Shown piece by piece: positions 11,134 through 22,099 of a stretch of DNA of 64,000 bases. The DNA lies in assembly GCF_012489685.1 (NCBI RefSeq), contig NC_080044.1, positions 24,966,369-25,030,368 on the forward strand. Direction: 5' to 3'. Both the position numbers and the translations under genes were made by a program. The number at the start of each line of letters is the position of its first letter. The stretch's first letter is position 1. Source of the stretch: Lotus japonicus (lineage: Eukaryota; Streptophyta; Magnoliopsida; Fabales; Fabaceae). The notes under the pieces were generated by a model, which worked only from the letters and a program-made list of their open reading frames with translations, did not search any database and had not been told where the DNA came from.

Positions 11134-12574
11134 TGTTAAGTTCAAACGCATCATAACGTTTTTAAAATCTTATTTTGATCATAACAATTTTTATAGAAGT
11201 ATTTCTATTGAAAACTAAACTTATTATAACACTTGAATTTCAGGAGAAACTCAATTCATGTTATATGCTTCAACGTTCAATCATCACAAAAAGAGAAACT
11301 TCAGAAGTCACAAGACTGTTTGGCAAGCAAACTCATTCAAGTCAAGACACATCTCTCTGACCGTCCAATGCCACGTCATTAGTCAGAAATATTGAAGACA
11401 AATTTTGAGCACCAAAGATAAAGTCAGATTGCAACCAATTGCCCTACACTCAAATCAAAAGGCAACCAATTGACTTACATTCAAATCTGATATAGTGAAG
11501 ACTAGTTTACTTTAGCTAAAGGCACGCTGACCAACAAGGGAAAACGACAAGCCGTCAATATCATATTTCTCAATTGTCTCTTGTCTAAAAAGTAGCCCAA
11601 GTCTATCGCCAGCTACTAGTTGACAAACATCAGCTTTCCGGCTAAATGATAGACTTGCTTCCGAGCTTGCATTTAATGAAGCTACCAACTGAAGCCATTT
11701 GAATCAACAGTTTTATCTTATTACACAACGACAACGGTCGGAATATGTCTCACAACGGCTACAACACTAGCAAGCGAGTATATAAGACACTCTTGAAGAT
11801 TGAAGACTAAGAGAATTAATTCTGAAAGACAAGTACTCAAACATTCATTCCAATCTTCTTCGAAGCATTCAAAGCTCAAGCAGAAACTTCTTAAGTGTCA
11901 AACCTAAGCCTTCATTTCTGCAAGTGAAAGAGAGAACCTCGTACTTTAAAAGAGTCAAATCTCTTTATTATTTTTTCTCTTAGATTCAGAACTCTTAAGT
12001 GAACCAAAGTCAAATCTGAACCCAAACACTTAGAGTTCCAATGCCATAAATTCTCTACCATCATTCTTGAACGAAGAGAAACCCTGTAGAGTGATATAAT
12101 CTTTTTAAGATTGTGGGAGAAGTCCCGAACAATACTTGTAGGAGGAATCCTGTAGAATACTTGGAGAAGTCCGTGATAATACTTGTAGGAGAAGTCATTG
12201 TGAATACTTGTATTGGAGAAGTCTTTGATATTTGCTAGTAAAAATCTTGGTGGTGGCCAAGTACTGGACGTAGCCCAATCGTTTAGGGTGAACCAGTATA
12301 AATCTTCGTGTGTTGATCGCCTTACTTGCTTATATTTCCCCTGCACTAAACGGTTTACGAAAAGTCATACTATACGTTTTCCTAAGAACTAATATTCCTT
12401 TCACAAACCTAAGTTTTAAAAAGCAAGTTTCAAGTACACAATTCAAACCCTCCTTTCTTGTGTTATTTATTTGCTTCTCAAATCCATCTTGCAAAGTCGC
12501 ACCCATCAAGATCACGTTAAACAAGCATTAAAGTCCTAAACTGAAAAATTAACCGAGTTTATATCTCTTAACCA
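11134..12574 (+). repeat. 3' LTR of the SIRE-type element
   Basis: It starts TGTTAAG immediately after a polypurine tract. A TATA box lies at 11779-11786. Downstream, a cluster of short repeats (AATACTTGTAGGAGAAGTCC variants at about 12125-12235) precedes a GGACGTAGCCCAATCG..GAACCAGTATAAAT segment (12258-12303) of the kind seen in SIRE-family LTRs. The 3' end is inferred. A 265-base part of the same LTR family occurs in inverted orientation at 35905-36170. Confidence 0.7.
11779..11786 (+). promoter_or_regulatory. TATA box of the SIRE-type LTR
   Basis: GAGTATATAAGACAC is the only strong TATA context in the LTR and lies at the expected U3/R boundary. Confidence 0.6.
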
Positions 12575-13084
12575 ATCACGGGTCTTACAAACAACAAGAA
12601 ACATGCACCGGCACCAATCCAAACGAATGTTAGCACTCACTTCGAGACCTTTTTTATATAGTTAATCATAAGCATCCTCTATTGAAGCAATCTTATTCAA
12701 CTCGGTGTCTTAAAAACCAAATGTTTGTATACAATTGACGATTCAAATAACCACTTTTAATCACTATGACCACCGACATCCATTATGTAATCACTTCTAG
12801 TCTAGTAAGAAACTCTTATAAATCGAAATGAATGAGTTTTCATGTTAAGTAAATTCTGCTATCCAAACACATACTAATTCCACCAGAGGCATGATAAATA
12901 CCAAATCGTACAGCAAATCTGACACAACAAAGTCAGCATACGAGAGTGTGTGTTTGTGCCTCTTTCATTCTGAGCTCTCAACTGCTGCATAATCTAACTC
13001 AATTTTCTTCCCCATTCAAACCTTTCATTTCCTCCAATGTCCTCCATAACCTAACATAGAATTCATCACTTCCCATAAATTCTC
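12575..13084 (+). promoter_or_regulatory. promoter and leader region of the SUVH gene
   Basis: About 500 bases between the retroelement and the SUVH start. The last 120 bases are pyrimidine-rich, as in many plant leaders (TTTTCTTCCCC, TTTCATTTCCTCC). A TTTTTTATATAGTTA near 12650 is a possible but distant TATA. No conserved element is otherwise recognised. The retroelement LTR lies directly upstream, so transcriptional interference is possible. Confidence 0.4.
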
Positions 13085-15424
13085 ATGGATTCTCTCCTCT
13101 CCCTTCAAATCCCACCTAACACCTTCCCTCACCCACTCCCAACCACCCCCAATTCCGCCGTGGCTCCACCCACACCCACCCCCATTGCCGTCGGAACCTC
13201 AATTCCAAACCTGCTTGTCCCAAAATCCGAACCATTGGACGATTTCTTCGCCACCCAGAACCACCAACAACCCCACCATGCGGCGGAGGACGATGAACCC
13301 GATATATACGGCGAGTTCTACCGGCTATCCCAGCTCTTCCATGCCGCCATCAACAAAACCCTACCCCAGTTTGGAGCCGAGAATACCAACACTCCACACC
13401 AGGACCTTGTTTTGCTCTTCGGGAATCCCAAGATTCCTGTTCCGGGCATGTTTTCAAACTCTGGAAGCGGCCATGTCGTGGATCCTGAAGTAGTTGTTGT
13501 GGGGGATCAGAATTCGCTGTCCGGGGACGGCAATGCTGCTGTTTCTGACCAGAGTTCGCGGGCGATCGTGCCTGTTCCGGCGGCCTCGCCGTCGTCTTCG
13601 GCGGTGTCGGTGAGGCGGAGGAACAGTAGCAAGGTGAAGGAGCTGGTGAGGGTGATGGATTTAAGTGGGAAGGATCAGATGCATTTCCGCCAGGAGGTGA
13701 GGCAGACGAGGATGATCTATGATTCCCTGCGTGTGCTGGCTGTGGTGGAGGAGGAGAAGAGGGCGGCTGAGGAGAAGAGGGCGGCTGAGGAGAAGAGGGT
13801 GTCTGAGGAGAAGAGGGTGGCTGAGGAGAAGAGAGCAGCTGAGGAGCTGAATGCGGCGGCTGCCGCGCAACTTGCGGCCGAGCAACTCGCATCCTATCCG
13901 GAGGCTGGTCCTGTCGCTGCTTCCTATCCGGAGGCTGTTCCTGTCGCTGCTGCTGTGCCGGAGGCTGCTCCAGTTGGCCGGCGCCACCGCTACCGCATAA
14001 GAGGGGACCTGAGGGCAGCGGCATTGATGAGGGAGCGGGGTTTGTGGATGAACCGTGCTAAAAGGATTGTTGGGGCGATTCCTGGTGTGTTTGTTGGGGA
14101 TTTGTTTCTTTTCAGGATGGAGTTGTGCGTGGTTGGGTTGCATGGTCAGATACAGGCTGGGATTGATTATCTTCCTGCTAGCATGTGCTCCAATGGAGAG
14201 CCAATTGCCACTAGTGTCATTGTTTCGGGTGGATATGAGGATGACATGGATGATGGTGAGGAGATAATCTACACTGGCCATGGAGGGCAGGGGAAGAATT
14301 CGTTTAAGCAAGTGTGTGATCAGAAGTTGGAGGGAGGGAACCTTGCTTTGGAAAGGAGTATGCATTATGGGATCGAGGTAAGGGTGATTCGAGGGATGAG
14401 GGATGAGGGGAGTGCTTCAGCTGCAGGTAAGGTTTATGTTTATGATGGATTGTATAAGATTGTTGCTTGCTGGTTCGATGTGGGGAAGTCTGGTTTTGGA
14501 GTTTATAAGTTTAAGCTTACGAGGATTGAGGGGCAACCTAAGATGGGTAGTGCTTTTTTGAAAGAGGCTAGGGAGATTAGAAGAAATGGCTTGGACTTCA
14601 AACCTACGCATTGTCTTTCTGTGGATATTTCAAACAAGAAGGAGAATGTTGCTATTCGGCTTTTTAATGACATCGATGACAATCAGGACCCTCTTTATTT
14701 TGAGTATCTTCCGCGGACTATTTTCCCTCAGTTTGTGTTTCATCAGAGTGGGAATGCTACTGGTTGTGATTGTATAGATGGTTGTGTTGATGGCTGCTTT
14801 TGCTCTATGAAAAATGGGGGCGAGCTCCCTTATAATCAACATGGGTTTCTTGTGAGGGGAAAGCCTTTGATTTTTGAATGTGGCCCTTTTTGCAGCTGTC
14901 CTCCTCATTGTCGCAATCGTGCTACCCAAAAAGGTCTGAAAAGTAGGTTAGAAGTGTTTCGGTCTGTGCAGACGGGTTGGGGAGTTAGGTCCTTAGACAT
15001 TATTCATGCTGGTGCTTTTATCTGTGAGTATACAGGGGTTGTTTTGACTAGGGAGCAAGCGCAAATTTTAACAATGAATGGTGACTCATTGATATATCCT
15101 AATCGGTTTGCGTCAAAATGGGCAGAATGGGGGGATTTATCTCAGGTATACCCTGATTATAAGATCCCATCATATCCTGAGGTGCCTCCTTTAGATTATT
15201 CTCTGGATGTGTCAACTATGAGGAATGTTGCTTGCTATATTAGTCATAGTTCATCCCCAAATGTATTAGTTCAGTTTGTTCTGCATGATCACAACAATTT
15301 GATGTTCCCTCACCTTATGCTATTTGCAATGGAGAACATCCCTCCAATGAGAGAACTCAGCCTTGATTATGGTGTAGCTGATGAGTGGACAGGCAAGCTC
15401 TCTATATGTAATGTAACTGAGTGA
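13085..15424 (+). CDS. SUVH1/SUVH3-type SRA-SET protein (histone-lysine methyltransferase family)
   Basis: An uninterrupted 779-residue frame; SUVH genes are typically intronless. Order of parts: Pro-rich N-terminus (1-50); a short Arg/Lys stretch and an EEKRAA coiled-coil-like repeat (about 220-255); an Ala/Pro linker; an SRA (YDG) domain at about 332-482, which in this family binds methylated DNA (GVFVGDLF..., LHGQIQAGIDY, YTGHGGQG, YDGLYKI); a cysteine-rich pre-SET (560-612, CDCIDGCVDGCFCS, CGPFCSCPPHC); and a SET domain (about 625-766) with TGWGVRS and ELSLDYGVADEW. There is no post-SET CxC tail, which fits the SUVH1/3 group that acts mainly as a methyl-DNA reader in the nucleus. The SET motif normally read as SHSCSPN is SHSSSPN here, serine at 723 (codon 15251-15253). 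The start is the first ATG after a pyrimidine-rich leader. Which SUVH it is cannot be fixed further from sequence alone. Confidence 0.93.
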   Translation: MDSLLSLQIPPNTFPHPLPTTPNSAVAPPTPTPIAVGTSIPNLLVPKSEPLDDFFATQNHQQPHHAAEDDEPDIYGEFYRLSQLFHAAINKTLPQFGAENTNTPHQDLVLLFGNPKIPVPGMFSNSGSGHVVDPEVVVVGDQNSLSGDGNAAVSDQSSRAIVPVPAASPSSSAVSVRRRNSSKVKELVRVMDLSGKDQMHFRQEVRQTRMIYDSLRVLAVVEEEKRAAEEKRAAEEKRVSEEKRVAEEKRAAEELNAAAAAQLAAEQLASYPEAGPVAASYPEAVPVAAAVPEAAPVGRRHRYRIRGDLRAAALMRERGLWMNRAKRIVGAIPGVFVGDLFLFRMELCVVGLHGQIQAGIDYLPASMCSNGEPIATSVIVSGGYEDDMDDGEEIIYTGHGGQGKNSFKQVCDQKLEGGNLALERSMHYGIEVRVIRGMRDEGSASAAGKVYVYDGLYKIVACWFDVGKSGFGVYKFKLTRIEGQPKMGSAFLKEAREIRRNGLDFKPTHCLSVDISNKKENVAIRLFNDIDDNQDPLYFEYLPRTIFPQFVFHQSGNATGCDCIDGCVDGCFCSMKNGGELPYNQHGFLVRGKPLIFECGPFCSCPPHCRNRATQKGLKSRLEVFRSVQTGWGVRSLDIIHAGAFICEYTGVVLTREQAQILTMNGDSLIYPNRFASKWAEWGDLSQVYPDYKIPSYPEVPPLDYSLDVSTMRNVACYISHSSSPNVLVQFVLHDHNNLMFPHLMLFAMENIPPMRELSLDYGVADEWTGKLSICNVTE
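13748..13846 (+). repeat. in-frame EEKRAA / EEKRVA repeat in the SUVH coding sequence
   Basis: About five 18-base units of GAGGAGAAGAGGGYGGCT type encode EEKRAA-like hexapeptides, residues about 222-254. They form a highly charged helix- or coil-prone segment between the N-terminus and the SRA domain. Because the unit is a multiple of three, copy-number change keeps the frame, so length polymorphism among accessions is likely. Confidence 0.85.
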
Positions 15425-17261
15425 TTTTGAAAGGTTCGTGCATTTCTAATATGTTGGAGGCGAGTTTTGGGCATGGTTAACTGAGGTAAAGCCCCATTCT
15501 ATCATTGAACTTTTTTTCATTTCCCTGTTATTTTTTTGTTGTGTTTTCTTTTTATCTCGTAGACTGGTACTTTGCGCTGGCTCTAATGTAAATTCTGTTG
15601 ACATTATGATATTGAGCTATAGGCTTAAATTATATTGATATTTCAAACATCCAGGTGTACTTTGGCTGTGGAGCAAGTTTAGTGAGGTTGATGTTTGACT
15701 TGTAAATTGTTATGTTTGAATATATTATTGTATTGTGCTTTGCAAACAGATTAGAATCATGGTTACATTGATATTAGCCTTTTGTGTGGTTTTTGCTTGG
15801 TCTAGGCAGATCAAATTTGTTTGTTGGTATCTGCTTTCTTTATTTACATTCATGTCTCCTTTATGGGTGTTCACTGAAAATGTACTATTACAATTTATCT
15901 CATAACCAAATTTCCCTCGAGTTATTATTCATTCACACCTCATTTTCTCTTTCATCCCATTTCTACTTACTTTCTCTTCCTATCTCTCTCTACTTCTCCT
16001 ATCACATCACACATCATATCTCTCATTTCTTTCTCTTCTCTTCCTATCTCTCTCTTGGTGTCGTTTGATTTGGAGTATGAATAAAAATTAACCATTTCCC
16101 TCATTTGTATTCACTCTCTTGAGTCAGTTTCTTTACGTAACATGTGATGTCTTTTTTTTTGACGGATCATGTCATTTATACAGTTAGATCAGTTATGTTT
16201 AATGAATTATTCTATTCATCTTAACATCATTCTAATATTGATAAATGCTACTCTTTTAATTTAAAATTGCCGCTAAGAACAGAGACTGGGTGCTTATTTG
16301 GTGATCATTTTGGGTAGAGTGTGATTGACCATCGAACTTGATTCTTCTATATGGATTTTTGTAGGGGATTATTCTGGTAGCCATTTTTTCCTGGTTGATA
16401 GTCCCTCAGTTAGTTGTGAAACATTTATGGTTGTTGTTTAGAGCCTGTTTGTTTCTTTTAAAATTCTCATTCTCTGTCAAATCTTTCGTTCTGAGGCACT
16501 AAAACTGAAACCCGCGTCTCATACAGTTTAGAAAACGGAAGTTTGTGGCTAGCGAAACCGAAAAACAAACATGCTCTTAAAGTCTTAATATACTTGGTGG
16601 CGGCTCTAAACATTTATTTATATTTGTCTTTTCATAGAGTCCGATTCCTTTTTGCTTGTGGCAAAATACAATTGTTATGGAAAATACTACATGAAAAATA
16701 CTTCTTGATCTGCTTCCCTAAAAATTAAATTCTTACTATATTACAATATAATTCTCTATAGATTTCTATTGCGCCATCCAGAAGAAGTAATCTTGATATT
16801 TCTTCTTCCTTTACTTTTATTCTCAGCTTTTCTTCAAATTGAAAGAAAAAGTACCAACTGACATTATGCAAAAAAGATATATTGAATTAATTAATGAAGT
16901 TTATTTTTCAAAAAAACATTATAAAAAACTGAAATGGAGTTTTCATCAATGTTTTTATTAATAAAGGATATTAGTACTCTAGGAAATTAAACAGGTGCCA
17001 CAGAAACACCTATTTGTGGAATACTATTTAAACTCGAAGGCATTTTCGTAAGTCCATGCCCTTTCCTCATCCCAAACCGAGATGGTGTGCGAACAACCAT
17101 GAAATGAGCCGCGATAGCGGCAGCTCCAGCCACGATGGCAAACCAAGACGCAATGAGCCATGTCTTTGTAGGGTTGTAGGTGCAATGCAAAGCCGCGATC
17201 GCATCGATTGAAAAGTGTGGTACAGATGTGGTTATAGGAGTACTTATAAAGGGTGCGACAT
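15425..17261. other. intergenic region after SUVH, no gene recognised
   Basis: It includes the SUVH 3' UTR. The AT-rich sequence contains a pyrimidine-rich tract (15960-16060) and no frame with recognisable protein similarity. A 96-codon minus-strand frame at 16987-17277 has one hydrophobic stretch but no support. Confidence 0.4.
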
Positions 17262-17480
17262 TCCTCACCCTGAGCAAGTTTTTCAGGTAGAGCTAGGCCC
17301 TAACCCAAATTCTAAGTTGGTACCAGGGTCAATCTTAGATCCATTGCTGTGTCATCTGCTACCCATTGAAGTTTGAAGTTCAAGAATCGTCCTGACATGA
17401 AGCTGTTCTAGGAAAAATTAATGGGTCAATCTGGCCTGCGAGCTACTTCAAGGATGAAGTTAATCTATCCGCATAGATTC
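17262..17480 (-). repeat. copy of a dispersed short repeat (GAGCTAGCTTTTGGGGTTGAGTTAGGCC type)
   Basis: The segment TTCCTCACCCTGAGCAAG followed by AGAGCTAGGCCCTAACCC and ..TTCTAAGTTGG matches, as reverse complement, the repeat seen at 33349-34215, 42300-43195 and 48085-48430. It is short, AT-rich and without a frame. Confidence 0.6.
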
Positions 17481-20400
17481 CCATAATGTGGATAAGGGCT
17501 TTTTGATACATATGAAGTATATTGTTGTGCCATCTGTGATGGGAAGAATTGACCTAACCTGCACTTGCTCTAGTGCTCCAGATGTCCAGACTTGGGCGTG
17601 GGGTATTAATGTCCGAAATTTTACTAGAGATATGACTAAAGAAATCATTATGAAGGATAGGGCAATCCTCATCCCTAAGCTAGCTTTTTGGGTAGAGTTA
17701 GACTTGATCCAAATTCTAAGAGTATTATACAAAAGCAAATTTAAGGGTGTGCAGAACTTTCTAATAAAAGCTGATGGTTTGTAGCCTTGCAATGAAATTA
17801 AATGTGCTTTGATGAAGTAGACTGCAAATGTGAGATACTTGGCATTGGTATGTGGTTCATCTAATTTCCCCAAGTCTGTAGGAAGTTGTTTGTATGAATA
17901 TTGGATATGAAATATGTGGATAATTCATCATCCGGATGTTAGATCTATCATCCGAAATGACTCAAGCCCCTAGGTTTTAAATCGTTGGGGAACCCTTTTA
18001 GGGGCATGTTAGGACTTCTCAGGGCCATTATAGGTCAAACTTGAAAGAATTAAGCTTCATTCTTCATTCAGATTTGCAAATTCGACTTCTTTACCTTGCT
18101 TTTGATTGTTTCTAGTTGTGTGTTATTGTTCAAGACTTGTGATTTTTATTTCTATTATCAATGTGATGAATTTTAGGCAATACTTGAAATTGTTTTCTAT
18201 TTATATGTATATAGTATTAAACTATTAATTATATAAGATTATATATAAAAAATAGCGGCCATCCCGCTATCCCACTTTTGGGGCTGGCCGCTACGCGCCG
18301 CTTTCCGGGATTGACTACTATGCCCAATATACAGATTAGCAAGATTTTGCCACGTTAAGTTCAACTTGATTGACATTGAGTTTAATGGAAATCCCTACAC
18401 AAACTAACTTGTTTGCTTTGACAATAGCAGCCTTGCTTAATTTTATTCGGTTTGGGACAACTAATGTAATTTCTAAATCAATTTCTTTCTACGTGATGTG
18501 ACAAATATGAATTGAGCTAGTTGGAATTTTCTGTTATTTCCTTTGGTGTGAGATGTAAATTGTAATAGATACTTGGAGCCATTTTTGTGAAGATCGTGAT
18601 CATACTTGTAAGATCACATGTTCCTACGAGTTTTTCTTCCTCCGTGGTGGATCACATGTATAATCACGTCTTAGTGTGATTAGAGTGAAATCGCTGATCA
18701 TACTCGCAAGTCGCAAGATCATATTATCTGTGTTCTTTTCCAATCCAGATGTGTTTGTTCAAGCTGATATCGCGAGTTGGGATTCACCCAAATCAACCCT
18801 TATTCACCTGAATCCTCATTCCCTCTACCCGACTCTGGTTGATAATCTCATGAAACAAAAGTTACGGAACCATTATCCCTGGTTGTCATCCATGTTATCA
18901 TCTATGTATTGCTGCCTCCATCGTCTACATCATTGCCTTTGCACAGCTGGGCTATCCTTCTGCTTTCAAATTGTGCTACAGTCCTGCGTCCTCGTTCCTT
19001 TGCATCACTGGGTTGATCATGGGGTGTTGAACTGTTGATAGGTCTGTGTACTAAGTGGTTTGTGGATGGGTGAATGTTTCATTGTATGACATCTCTGTCA
19101 AGTTTTCATTCTGTAGAAGCATCCAGAATTTTTCTTTCAATATCATATATGAGCCAGAATGGCATACAGGATCTCAGTTGGGACTTGGGATAGGACCCAC
19201 AAAATTCTGGCTGTCGGAGAGTTTTTTCTATCTTTTAATTGTGAGTAGAAAATTTGTTTTTTTTATATTGCAAAATTAATTCAGGTTGTCATTTATGTAT
19301 ATATCTTTAATTGGAATTTAATTAAATATGAATGGTGATCTTAAGCTGTTAGCATCGGCATCATCATCCTTATTATTATGATTAAAAGCGACATATTACT
19401 GTCTGTTGTCTGATTTTCTGATGCACTTATCAATCCTCTCCTAGTCCTAGGTAAGTAAGATCTCAGATTTTGACAACATTCCTAGGAGCTACAACATATA
19501 AGTAGATACCAGGAGCTACATAATGGATAGGTGGATGATTATAAGAGGTTGTTGGGTCACCAAAACCAATGATACTGGTCACGTTATAAACTTTGCTTTC
19601 TGCTAAATTGTAGAGGTTTGTTTTATTCATGCGCAGTATGTGTTTCTTAATGTGTAACAAATGAATAAGACATTGTTAATTGAGTATTTTCCATCTTGCT
19701 TAGCTGTTCAACTTACGCTTGATCATAAAAGGCATATTGGTGTTTTGGTAAAATGTGACAATTTGGAAAGTTGGCTTGTTTGGTAGCAAATGTACACTAC
19801 TTGTCTTTTGCATACTTCTTTGATTCATACCCTCCTTCACTGTGACTTTATTCTGCATTTAATTGGTAAAAATGCTTTGCAATGCTCTCCTAAATGTTTT
19901 TAAAATAATTTTAGTTGTCAATTTGATGGTACGGAATGACATTTGTTGGTGTGTTGGACATTAAATTTAATATAGAACATAAAGGAAGTGGATTAATTGG
20001 TTCTTAGTTTGTGTCCTGACATTAGTAAATATAATTCCTTAGTTTAAATCGATAGAATAGTTCTTATATATTGTGATCAAGTAGTTCTTATCGGCAGCAG
20101 ATTCTAATTCTATATTAGCGGAAAATACCATAGTAGAGCAATCACAATGCTTCCATACAGGTTCATATTACTGGTTTATAATGCTTGCTTACAGGCATCG
20201 TTGTTCTTGAATGTTCTATTGACTGAAATTACTTCCAGTGTACATTTTATTATTATTTTGATCTCAAGCAGATTTAAATAGTGCTGTAAATATAATGAAT
20301 TGAAAGGTGAGTTGCCTGATATTTCTGAACCCAAAATTGCAATAATAAGGGAAACACAATCTGTACTTTGTGTCATATATAAGACCTATTTTGTTATTTT

Positions 20401-21346
20401 AACTGATATATTTTTATGGGCCGAGGACATTGACTTAAGTTGCACAATCTATGTTTAACTGATGATCTGCTGCTTTCTGGATTTACAGATGTAGTTACGG
20501 TAAAGAACTTTTCTTTGTGTCTTCTATTTTCATGTTTCCTGATATTTTATCTAGTAGCCATGTGACTACCAAGTGACCTTTTAATGTCTATTGTCTGAGT
20601 TTGAATTGGACTTTAACTTTGTGCTGGAACATTGGGTTTTCTTAACTAGTTTTGATGTGCATCTACAGATTAACCATGATTTTGAGAAGGTTTTCAACCT
20701 CACCAAACTTGTTGGAACTGTGGAAGTGCTTGCTATATGAACAGTTATGTCAGGGTATCCAAAATCAGTTAATAGCTTCTATATTATCCTGGTGTTGCGT
20801 AACTCATCTTGGCTAGTACATAGCATTTTGCTTTGTGGTTATGAAGATCAGGAATTGAAGTTATGGGTGTGCTTAATTTTGAAAACTTCTGTAATTATTC
20901 TCTAATTTGCTGTTGTAGTTTGTGTGTCCATTACTGCTCTAGGGCAAAGCATTTGCAAGTCTTATCACCTTGTTTTGTAAGCAAGTTGCTTTGGATTTAT
21001 TAACTTTTCTTTTGTTAGTGTATATAGTGAAAGTCTCAAGCTTGTACAGGGATAATGTTAATGTTAACTTTTCTTTTAGAAATATTTATTGTTCTTTTCC
21101 ATGTATACCTTTTCTATTATTATAATTTTGTAATTCCAATATTTTGATTACCAGTAATGATTAATGTTTTTCCACACTACTCAATACATAATTAGGGGTA
21201 AATGTGGAAAGTTGTATAATTTTTTTTGAAACTAATACTTTAACTAACTTCATTATAGTTTTTTTAATAAGCGTAATTGTCTGGTTTTATAATTAGGGAT
21301 GGGGGAGTAGCATTTTTGTTTGTTTAAAACAAAATAGCAAACATGA
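17481..21346. other. long intergenic region, no gene recognised
   Basis: Scanned on both strands. A GC-rich palindromic spot at 18258-18305 (AGCGGCCATCCCGCTATCCC..GGCTGGCCGCTACGCGCCGC) is a typical plant repeat signature. The right end of a Stowaway-like element (TTATAATTAGGGATGGGGGAG) is at about 21290-21311. An exon-like segment near 20669-20740 lies between AG- and GT-like signals but has no recognisable similarity. I see no protein-coding gene. Confidence 0.35.
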
Positions 21347-21620
21347 TACTTCCTTTGTTTGGTTCTGTTCCTAATTATAAGACCATCTTAAGACAACTAT
21401 ACTTATTAATGAAACATGTAATAAAGTGTTGGTTTTAGAAACTTTTATACAATTTTCTATATTTACCCTTAATTAATGTATTAGGTGATGTTGAAGAGAG
21501 TTGATTATTAGTGGTAATTAAAATCTTGAAATTGCAAATGTTCAAATATGCAAGGGGTATATATAGAAAATGATAATAAATATTACTAAAATTTAGTAGG
21601 GGTCTTATATAAAGGAACGT
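21347..21620. mobile_element. Stowaway-like MITE
   Basis: The left end reads TACTTCCTTTGTTTGG..TGTTCCTAATTATAAGACC and the right end GGTCTTATATAAAGGAACG, an inverted pair of the TCCTAATTATAAGACC type common to plant Tc1/mariner MITEs. The outermost bases are degenerate, so the TA target site is not clear. Confidence 0.55.
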
Positions 21621-22099
21621 CATGTCTAAATGTTCAAATATCGAGATCTATGAAAGTCTGGGTTTTTGCCTATTGAATTTGCTCTAGATGTGTAGTTATG
21701 ATACAATTTTTTCTTAACTTTACACCCTCAAAAGTCATTGAAATAAAGGGTAAGGTTAAATATGTTCTAGATAATCAAAAAACTCATCTATAGCTTTCGG
21801 TCCCTTTGATTTTTTAGTTTTATTTGAATCAAGAACAAGTGACGTCATAGTACATGAATAATTTTTTTGTTCAGCTACCAGCTTATGTGAGTACTCCTCT
21901 ATGCCTACTGAGTATTGGGGCTGGGCTTTCCAAACAGCAGTAGCAGTATACTTCATTAATCTCCTTCAAACTTCCTCCCTCAACTTTGAAATTCCAATTT
22001 TCAACCTGTTTCATCACGTCCCTGATTAGGCTTTTCTTAAGGTTTTTGGGTGTTCTTGTTTTCTTTTAAGACCTTAAAAACCTCACAAGTTAGAATTCA

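Larger units (their letters stand above)
1..12574 (+). mobile_element. SIRE/Maximus-type Ty1-copia retrotransposon, 5' truncated by window edge, nested insertions
   Basis: The order integrase, reverse transcriptase, RNase H is the Ty1/copia order. An extra env-like reading frame after RNase H, followed by several G-rich polypurine tracts and a long LTR, is typical of the SIRE/Maximus lineage. The window starts inside integrase, so gag, protease and the 5' LTR are not visible. All reading frames carry stops or frameshifts, so the copy is dead. Two younger insertions split it: 1517-2848 in reverse transcriptase and 5315-9224 in the env-like ORF. The right boundary is uncertain. I place it at a CTTAACCA near 12567-12574 that could pair with the LTR start TGTTAAG, but the target-site duplication cannot be checked without the 5' end. 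Confidence 0.8.

Noticed and set aside
16987..17277. 96-codon minus-strand frame with a hydrophobic stretch
   Set aside because: It overlaps the dispersed repeat at its 5' end, has no recognisable family and no splice or promoter support.
18676..19038. 120-codon plus-strand frame
   Set aside because: No recognisable similarity; amino-acid composition is like random AT-rich intergenic translation.
20669..20740. Exon-like segment after CTACAG
   Set aside because: Only one short piece, ends in a stop, and no neighbouring exon was found.
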